Source: Rhexocercosporidium sp. MPI-PUGE-AT-0058
Taxonomy: Eukaryota > Ascomycota > Leotiomycetes > Helotiales
Reading direction: 5' to 3'
Length of the DNA stretch: 64,000 bases
NCBI GenBank assembly: GCA_020746875.1
Contig: JAGTJL010000010.1
Coordinates: 620,001-684,000 of the forward strand
Positions 56,267-64,000 of this stretch are shown here, in pieces. The notes below the pieces were generated by a model. That model worked only from the letters and a program-made list of their open reading frames with translations, was not told where the DNA came from and made no database searches. Position numbers and translations under genes: made by a program. How positions within the stretch are numbered: the stretch's first letter is position 1; the number at the start of each line of letters is the position of its first letter.

Positions 56267-56749
56267 CTTGCAAAAGATAAATATGGTCTTGCGTTGCGAC
56301 GCATTCAAGGTAGCTCTCGGGGCTCTGTACTTTTTTCTCAATCAGTTCATCTCGAGTGCTCCAAAAATAACCCACCATCGGCGAATCTAAACTCCGATGT
56401 CAGCCAACCAACCAGAACGGCGCTAAGCCAAATCCCCGTACCTGAAATCAATTCACTTTGGGTTTCAACACAGCCCAGCCCATCCAGCACCAGCGAAGCG
56501 CTTTCCAAGCTTGTCTCAAGCCTCACAACACCTCACCAGACTTCTCAATCTCACCGTCATCTACCTCTCCAACCCTCTGCACATCATCTCGAATTCCTAA
56601 CATCAAAACGAGCAATTCGCGACCAGAAATCCCGCTCTTCCCGAGACTGAGACAACTACGTCAGCCTCGAGGCACGCGCTCTAGCTACGTTTCTATTTAT
56701 CAAGAAGGACAGTTAGTAGAGGAAAACGAGGAAGGAGAAGATATTAGAG
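56267..56749. other. Divergent promoter region between RPC11 and the ankyrin gene
   Basis: About 480 bp between divergent start codons. A CT-rich stretch is present. No gene is supported. Confidence 0.4.
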
Positions 56750-57798
56750 ATGGCGAAGGATTTGAGAGCTCATCCTGAACAGGATCAGGAACATGAGGTA
56801 TGCTACTTATTTCTTGTCCTTTGGATCTCTCACTTTACCCCTCTACCCCACTACATCCACTCGTCTACCCTCCTCCTAACACGTCCTTCCAACTCAACAT
56901 TCAATATGCATTCTCAATATGTACCATACATTCAACCCTACGCCCTCCACAGTTCAAAACATGCTCAATAATCACATATAAAAGAATCTACAGAATACTA
57001 ACAACCCTCCCAACAGGGCGCCTCAGTAGGCGAGATCCTCATCGAAGCCGCGCGCCGCAACAACACCGACCTCCTAAAAGAAACCATCGACAGCATCGGC
57101 GACGAAGATAAAGTAGCCAAGATCCTGAACGAAACGAAGACCGTGCTGGGGAATTACATCTATCATGAAGCTGCTCTGAGGGGAAACTGTACGTCTACAT
57201 CCCCTATACCATATACCCCAACCATCAGTCTTCGTCCACATATAAATACTACTACAAAGACCTCGCCGAACTTTTCTTAAATTAAATGCCTAGCTGTATC
57301 AATCGTTTAAGATGCTAATGGGTGTGGATCGCAGACGAAATAATCGATATGCTCCTCGACCAACCCGGCTTCGAATGCGACCCCATCTCACGTATTGAGC
57401 ACGACACCCCCCTCCACTCCGCAATCCGATACCTCAACTCACTCACCGAATCTTCGCCCCTTACACCTGCAATATCCTCCTTCTCCGCCGAGCTAATCGC
57501 CATGATGATCGAAGCCGGGTCCGACCCACGACTGCGCAACAAAGCGAACCTGACGCCATACCAGCTGGTCGATCCGCGGAACGAGAAGCTGAGGGCTCAG
57601 CTGCAGGATGCGGTTGATGTGGTGCAGAACCAGGGCGATTATATCGAGGTTGAGGAGGGTGGGTTTGAGGAGGAGGAGGAAGGAGATGTGGGGAGTGCGA
57701 GCGATTCGGATTTTGATCCCGAGGAGTATAGGAGGGAGATGGAGAGGAGGAAGGGTGGGAAACAGGCGGGTGGGGTTGCGAAGGCGAATGTTATTTGA
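56750..57798 (+). CDS. Ankyrin-repeat protein, small acidic
   Basis: Three exons, 56750-56797, 57017-57188 and 57335-57798 (introns 219 and 146 bp), give 227 aa. The first exon (MAKDLRAHPEQDQEHE) is the least certain. Exon 2 starts GASVGEILIEAARRNNTDLL. The body carries ankyrin-type helices: LGNYIYHEAALRGNYEIIDM with LLDQPGFECDP, DTPLHSAIRYLN and ELIAMMIEAGSDPRLRNKAN with LTPYQLVD. The last 60 residues are strongly acidic (EVEEGGFEEEEEGD) then basic. A compact ankyrin block with an acidic tail recalls fungal cytosolic ankyrin proteins such as Yar1 (a ribosomal protein S3 chaperone), but orthology is not shown. It is divergent from RPC11. Confidence 0.78.
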
Positions 57799-58806
57799 GT
57801 TTGAGTTTGGCATGGACTTCCCAGGGACGGGGCATTTCACGGTCTGGTCAGATGGGCGGGAGGTCGGACGGTCGGCGCAGGAGAGAACGGACGGGTTTTG
57901 GATATTGTACGGACCATTTTCTTTTTGTCGTTGCCTTATTTACTTGCATAGCGCGGGCCGTGGTGTCTACACAGAGGATCCTTGGTCAGAAATGAGAAAC
58001 TAGAGAGGAGTTTTCACTTTACTCGCTGGCTCCCTTCCTTCCTTCCTTACTCCTTAGTTAGACAGCGTTGCCTATTCACGGACAGAAAAGAACAGAAGAC
58101 ATCCGTCAGTCAGTCAGTCAATCGTATCGTTGACCAAAACCCAAAAAAATCTTACCGCCTTCCAACCCCGTGCTACCACACACACTCCTACCGAATCTCA
58201 CGGATTCAGGCAATTCGCATTCGCATTCACATTCCCATGGTTTCAATTGTGGAGGACTGAATTGATTGATCGATTGACTGACTAGCCATCTCTTTAAGTA
58301 GCATAGTTATAGTTGGCTACTTGGTTTCTAACACTTCTAGCACTTTTCTCCATCTCGCTTGCCTTTGTTTATGAGCTTGCTTGAACTCCAACCTCCATCC
58401 AACCTCCAACCTCCGAGCTCCGACCTCGCTCCCTTCCTTTACTCTCGCTTGCGCTGTTGACATCACTCCTCTAATGTAATTAACTAGTCTATTGGTGAAT
58501 TATTCACAGTAAATCGCACACAATAGAGCTATTTCTTCATTCACAATCTTAATCTCATTCTAACAACCAGACAGACAGACAGGCAATCAATCGTCTGAAT
58601 GTGTACGTGCAATAGGGGTATCGAAAGGTAGTAAAGGTGTCTCGTCTCGTATCATAACTCATACGCGGGTTGGGGTATCTGCGCTCGCGAAAAACAAATG
58701 CTCATCCTTCTCCTCTCCTCTTCTCATCTCATTCAATCTTCTCCAGATAGCTCAATCCAAACCATCTCATCCTCCTCTTTCAAAGTCTACACCATTCATC
58801 CCTCGT
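57799..58806. other. Intergenic between convergent genes
   Basis: About 1 kb. It contains short TCAG/GATT-type tetranucleotide runs (58,104-58,120, 58,258-58,285) and GACA repeats near 58,571. No gene is supported. Confidence 0.45.
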
Positions 58807-60113
58807 CTACCACAATACAGCCCAAGCAACAACCATAACCAACGCACCCAAACTCAAACTCCTATCCACGCGATTCTCGTCCGCACCACTTGCCGCCTGC
58901 TCAATAATAGTGATATTCATACAATCCGCCAGAATACTCTTACTCATCTTGCCCTGCTGGCTGAGAGCCTGCAGCTGGTCTTTGAAGGTAGCGAGGATAT
59001 TGGTGCTCCTTCCAGGAGGGCAGAAACTGATTTCCCAGCCGCCGCCGGAGGGAATGATAAAGGTGGATGTTTGGTCGTCGAAGGCGAATGAGTAGGCGTC
59101 TGGGCAGACGGCTTTGGCTTTTTGGGCGTAGAGGTTTGGCTTGCATACTTTGGGGTCGTTGAAGGAGCCTGCGCAGCAGTCTTCTGCCTTGTTCGTTTTG
59201 GAGCAGGCAGAGAGGCAGGGGTCGAAGATAGGGCGTTGGATATTATCGTCTGGGTATGGGTAGACACCGTCACCCGGCTTGGTCGGTTGCTGTTTCTGGA
59301 GATCCCAAGGACACCAATCTGCTACCATTGTGTTGGTTTGCTTTCCTTCATATGGAAGAGGAAATGATGAATTGGATGCATTTCCGGAAGTGCCAGAGTC
59401 TGCTGGCTCAGCGAGCCATCCTGAAGTTGCAATGCAAGCACAATTTGTCAGATTCGGTGGGATATCTTGGAGTGCTGGGTTGTCTCCTGGAATGTAAATG
59501 ATCCCGAGGGGGATATTGTAGCCATCTACGAGCGAGATGTCGTAGAAGACTTGATTACCACCAACACCGCCTGCAAGATCAAACTCAGCCAGAGTCACAG
59601 GCGTTTCGCCCTACAAACTGTCAGTCATCACCTTGTAAGTATTGAAGATGAACCCACAGTCAAGACACAACTCAGGACTCCAGCACAATCTCCAGTCGTG
59701 CAAGCAGCTCCACCACCATTGTTGCCATTCAAATTGCTCGCTCCAGTCCCGAGTTCATTGAAACTGCAATTCGTCCGGCCCCAGATTCTGCCTTGCCAAT
59801 CCGCGCTGACAGTCAATTCCTTGACTTCTCCAGAGTCAAGTTCGAATCCACCAGTCCCCGGACCAGTGCCTGCCTGTGTGCCAATTCCCGGCCAGATAGT
59901 CTGTTCACAATTGTTGCTTATCTTGAGAGGAACTGAACCGTCTCGCTTCACAGGAGGACCAGGTCTAGCAGGTCTTGGTTTGGGATTCGCATTTCTCGCA
60001 AAGTACGGATTCGTGGTATATGATAAGGCTGTTGGTACAAGGTTCAAGAACAAGAGAGCTGTGAGGAGAGCCGAGGGATTACGCTCTCGGCGATTGAGTG
60101 TTGTAGGGCGCAT
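58807..60113 (-). CDS. GPI-anchored thaumatin-like protein
   Basis: Two exons, 60113-59658 and 59610-58807 (47-bp intron, donor GTGGGT), give 419 aa. The ATG at 60113 is followed by a signal peptide (ALLTALLFLNLVPTALS). The thaumatin fold begins about residue 62: VPLKISNNCEQTIWPGIGTQ, then GFELDSGEVKEL, WQGRIWGRTNCSFN and GDCAGVLSC. Splicing joins LSCVLT to GETPVTLAEFDLAG. Later CCAGSFNDPKVC and YSFAFDDQTSTFI belong to the same family. The C-terminus ends in a hydrophobic tail (LSLGALVMVVAWAVLW) after a small-residue stretch (AASGADEN), the usual GPI-attachment signal. Thaumatin-like proteins of fungi are wall-located and some bind or cleave beta-1,3-glucan; activity here is not provable. Several Asn-X-Ser/Thr sites are present. 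Confidence 0.88.
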
Positions 60114-61510
60114 GTCTATTCGAAATCGCAAAATCGTTTAGGGAAGTGATGTATAGGAATCCAAGAAGTAAGGGCGAATGACTGTATACAAGTATACAAT
60201 AGAAGGGAATCGAGTCGGCAAGCCCGTCTCCACTATCGACCAAGATCTTAAAGGTAAGGTTATCCAAGATCAGGGCCAGGAGGAGGTCCGCAATAATCCA
60301 AGGGTTGGAGGAGAGCTTGCTGGATGTGGCAGCTTCGCGCACAGCCTCGCAGGCCTCGCAACGGTCGAGAAAGTAACTTTCTGTCTGGTCCAACGAGCGT
60401 GCGATCAGCCAACATGGGAGACGGCCTGCATCTCCAGTTATGACGTCGAATCGCTTGCTTGGACGGGAGAGGGAACGAGGCGCTGGGATGGACGGTTGGA
60501 TAGTTCAGAGGTCTGCTGTTGAAGCAAGGCAGGATCCCTGTCGCCCTCAGCCCCCGTCGATCGTCGTAGATACCAGCAAGATAAGGCAGAGGAGAGGATC
60601 CAAGGTTGACGAACAAACGAAGGAGAGCCAAGCAGGATGCAAAAGCAGGGAAAGGCGTGCGTGCAGTTGTTGGAAAAAGAGTGTGGATGCCTCGTGGCGT
60701 GGATGTTAGGATGGATGGGTAATAGAAAGAATGTTTGGTGTTTCAGGAACGACGACAGGAATCGAGTTGTTTGGCCAGCAATGCAAGTGAAGAGACGATA
60801 CGAGAAATGGGATGTGAGGTCTGGAAAGCTTGTTCCCACACACCAGGCTGATGACGCAGGTGCGAGGGATACGGGTGACTTCCCATTTCCAATCGCAGAA
60901 CAGTCCAGTCTCGGCTCCATCCGACTTTGGCAGCACCCAAGTGGAGATGGCAGGAAACAGACAGCGGAAAGGCACGATCCTAGCCTTAACTTGTGGCTGC
61001 CGTTGGATCTCGTTCCTGTGCCTCGACTAGGATGATGATATTTTTATTTCGACTACATCTGAGCTTGTTCCGCATCTACCTGCTCTACCTGCTCAAACAT
61101 ATACGGTATATAAACAAGTCCCTGCTCTCAACAACGGAGGCAGGTCGGCGGAAATGCATATACACTAAAGTCATTCAAGTAGTCAAGTATTTTGAACTTA
61201 CATCATACTGTATCATTACAGACCCATTTCAGTTCTCTATCGCCACCTCCCTCTCTAACAAGAAAGACTTCTTTTGAAATTTCAAGGCTAAACATTGCAC
61301 AGGGTCTCTACCGACCCATTAACTTATTTAAAGAATCGCCAAAAGCCAACGACATGTAATCCACGCCTGTCCATTTCGTATCCCACATCTCCCCCGCTCT
61401 GCTATCATTTCCCAATAACTTGGAAATATTCCAACAAGCATCTGTTCTCCGAAGGCAAGAAAGAAATTCGTCTATATCCGTGGTATCTCTTTTTGAAAAT
61501 TTGCCATCCA
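60114..61510. other. Intergenic region
   Basis: About 1.4 kb with the promoter of the thaumatin-like gene and the 3' flank of the Hsp70-like gene. The 160-codon minus frame at 60438-60920 has an ATG but no recognisable content and no conserved pattern. No gene is supported. Confidence 0.45.
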
Positions 61511-63875
61511 TCACTTGAATCTCGATGTGCAGCGTCCCATCACCTCACCCTGGCAGACCAACTCGGCATTGAACTCGGATCCATCCAGTGTGAGATAGAT
61601 GTCGAAGTATACACGATAGAAGGTTCCTTGTGGGGTATCCATCCTCTCGAAGTCCTTCTCAAGATTTTTCCGGGAGAGATCCGAAGTGAGTGTAACGACC
61701 TCCTTAACCCCTGTATATTTATTAGAAGGGCTGGACTGAATCAGTAGAAGGGCTAGACTTACGGGGATCTTTGGTGTATTCGGGGCAGATATCATCATCG
61801 CAAGCATACAAAATATCCTCGTACATTAGAGTGGCACCGGGAGCAACTTGTCTGAAAAAGGAAACCTTCACAGGCTCTCCAATCTTGACTCTCTGTCCCT
61901 TCTGCACGAAAATTTGTCGCGTGAACTTGCATCGGTCTTTGCCATCCAAAGATGGAACTCTGTACGCTTCTGGGTGGTGTCCCTCCTTGAATGGTTGGAG
62001 AGTGGCCATCAGGTAATGGCGACGGGCTACACGAGATGTGACGACTCGCTCAGTGATACCAGCAGTAACAGCACCCTTGACGATGGCAGCAACGGAATCC
62101 ATGGGTCTGACAACCTTGGCTTGAAACTGAGGTGGTACATGTAGCTTGATCTGTTGGAAGAGATACTCGGAAGCGCCAAATCCACCAACAACCAGAACGT
62201 TTTGAAGTGTTCTGTTCTGTGCTTGAATGGCGATGATTTGGTTCCGTACCAACTCCAAAATTCGGTTTACCACAGGCTCGAAACATTGCAGAATCTCCTC
62301 GTTGGTGAAAGTCATGTAACCTTCCTCGATACCTGCCTCAGGGAACTCTGCTTCGATACCAACATCCACAGCCCACTTCTGGTTGTTATTCCGGAAATCG
62401 GCCTTGATTCTGTTCTCAAAATCCATGATGCACTTTGCGTAAACTCTTCCAGCTGTTTTTGACCCATCTGGAAGCTTCATCTTTCGGATCTTGGTTCGGA
62501 GGATATTGCTGAAATTTCGGTTCAGTGCTGTTGACCCGCAAGAATCACCAGAACCTGCTGTACACTCGGAAACTGTGAAAGGGGACTCCTCTTCGACTTC
62601 GTAGGCGATTAAATCGACTGTTCCGCCACCACAATCCACGATGAGCACAGCATCGTGAACCTTCAGGTTCAACAGTCCAGCTTTTGAACAGAACAACGCA
62701 GCTGCTTCTGGCTCGGTGATGAGGGTCAGTCTGTTGTCATTCTCATCACGAAGGAAACCAGCTTGAATCGCAGCAGCTCGGGTCGCGGCCTTTCCAGCAT
62801 CGTTCCAGATAGCTGGTACTGTGAGGTAGTATCTGATATTCCGCTCTTCTCTGTTGAACACTTCTCCCAATGTTTTCTGCAACTGACTCCGCATCGCCTG
62901 TCGAAGCTTGAAGAGGTAATCAGCCGCCACATCGATTTCAGACTTCCCAGGAGGAAGGGGTGGAAGGTTGATAGGATCGATATATGTATTCCCGGAAAGC
63001 ATAAGTTGAAGTTTGAACCATTCGACCTTCTGCACACCTGGCTTTGGGTATCCGGTTGGCGCCAGCGCATCAGCAATATCAGGTCCCCAGCCCACAACCT
63101 TCTGGTATTGATCGTAGTATAATACGGTCGGAATCTAAATTTGTCAGCCTGTGAAATATCAGTTTTGACCTGACTTGGCATACCTTCTGCTTAGTATATG
63201 ATCCAGCTCCTGGCCATTCTGTAATGATGTCTTCCTTTGCTTCTGTGTTCGTAGCAAATGCGAACGCAACACCGGAGAAAGTAGTTCCCTGTAAGCGCAA
63301 GTGTTAATTAGAGTCAAATAAACCAGTTCCTCCAGACTTACAAAGTCAATACCAACGATTAGCTGCGCCTTACTGCGTCCAGCTCCCTCAACCTCAACAG
63401 CATTGTTCCTGTTTGCATACTGTGCTGCAGCAACACTGTTACCCCCCACAGGAAGTGGAGCCCCGTACTGCGGTGGTCCGTACCCTGGAGGTCCGCCTGC
63501 TGCCGGGGGCGCTCCCATACCGCCAGCGGGGTGACCAGGAGGATAGCCACCTGTAGCAGCAGTATTGATCGGAGGAGGGCCTCCCATTACCTGCGACGGC
63601 GGTGTTCGAGGATTCCCCGCCATAGGGCTCTGTGTGCGACCGGCGGCAGCTGGAGCTGGAGCATAGTTGTTTGTATAGCTAGGTGGTCGCCCACCAGCAC
63701 CGTTATGATTCATTGGGAGGCTGGTCGTTGAGGAGGTTGTCGAGGTAGAAATGGGACGAAGCTGTGGCGCCGAGGACGAGGTGGGGGGGTTCTGTGCGAT
63801 GGTCGGGACGTTGGCGCTCGATTTGCGTTTGGAGCCGAATCCCAGGCCTTTAAATCGGGAGTTCATAGAACTCAT
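61511..63875 (-). CDS. Hsp70-like ATPase with Pro/Gly-rich N-terminus (HSPA12-type)
   Basis: Four exons, 63875-63342, 63288-63184, 63134-61763 and 61710-61511, give 736 aa. Residues 1-165 are Pro/Gly/Ser-rich and likely disordered. The actin-like ATPase domain starts QLIVGIDFGTTFSGVAFAFA (phosphate-1, completed by splicing). It continues with phosphate-2 VLIVDCGGGTVDLIAYEVEE (about 375) and the adenosine motif NVLVVGGFGASEYLFQQIKL. The C-terminal about 130 residues differ from canonical Hsp70 substrate domains, as in the fungal Hsp70-like/HSPA12 group, often expanded in Pezizomycotina. It is likely cytosolic; the client is unknown. Three short introns sit in the first and last thirds. The first ATG (MSSMNSRF) was chosen; a second ATG lies three codons later. 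Confidence 0.9.
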
Positions 63876-64000
63876 GTGGTCGAGGAGGTGTAATCAATGC
63901 GAGGGAAAGGAAAGGAGGAAAGAAAGGAAGATCGAGGAGGGGCGTGGGGAGGGGTGAGGTTCGTGTTCGCGTCGTTGCTGTCAGCCAACCTCAAACTAGC

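Noticed and set aside
60438..60920. A 160-codon minus-strand frame with ATG
   Set aside because: No recognisable content, overlapped by several equally open frames on both strands, no splice partners.
1..64000. tRNA or rRNA genes
   Set aside because: I looked for B-box-like GGTTCRAATCC motifs with a matching acceptor stem and found no convincing candidate; a tRNAscan-SE and Rfam search would settle it.

Overview
The window reads as nuclear DNA of a filamentous ascomycete (Pezizomycotina). Genes carry short introns with GTAAGT/GTATGT-type donors, CTAAC/CTGAC-like branch sites and YAG acceptors. Several families are fungus-specific: FLC/TRP-like channel, Pal1, DUF6594, Pbs2 MAPKK with N-terminal extension, GPI-anchored thaumatin-like protein, fungal Hsp70-like protein. 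The gene set resembles a Leotiomycete (Helotiales), but that placement is inference.

Layout. 0.1-3 kb: a small secreted two-hevein-domain protein and an AT-rich gene-poor stretch. 3-12 kb: carboxylesterase (+), a REC8-type meiotic kleisin (-) and an FLC-family membrane protein (-). 12-18 kb: sparse, with a broken protein-kinase-like gene (-) and an uncharacterised two-exon gene (-). 18.8-21.3 kb: choline kinase (-). 22.5-28.4 kb looks accessory: a small membrane protein with two HxxHC motifs, a decayed disaccharide-transporter-like gene starting head-to-head with it, a DUF6594 membrane protein and an unrecognised gene. 29.6-40.5 kb: PBS2 (osmostress MAPKK), a long divergent promoter, an auxin-efflux-carrier-type transporter and a RecA/Rad51-like protein lacking a normal Walker A.

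40.5-50.4 kb has no convincing gene. Its middle 6 kb (about 41.17-47.20 kb) is organised by a 15-bp box, roughly MGACGTGCAACAAAA. It occurs 22 times, always on the + strand, mostly every 182-278 bp (about 210 bp typical). Larger gaps are near multiples of this spacing and hold degenerate copies in roughly the expected places. Three consecutive units (44.83-45.40 kb) are still alignable over about 190 bp, so the array is probably an old tandem repeat whose core has been kept while the rest diverged. This is the least explained and most interesting structure in the window.

50.4-64 kb is ordinary housekeeping: PAL1 (endocytosis/morphology), Mediator subunit MED31 (+) convergent with RNA polymerase III subunit RPC11 (-), an ankyrin-repeat protein divergent from RPC11, a GPI-anchored thaumatin-like protein and an Hsp70-like ATPase.

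Gene models were spliced by eye. Exon coordinates are given in each entry and every multi-exon model keeps frame throughout. No RNA genes were found.
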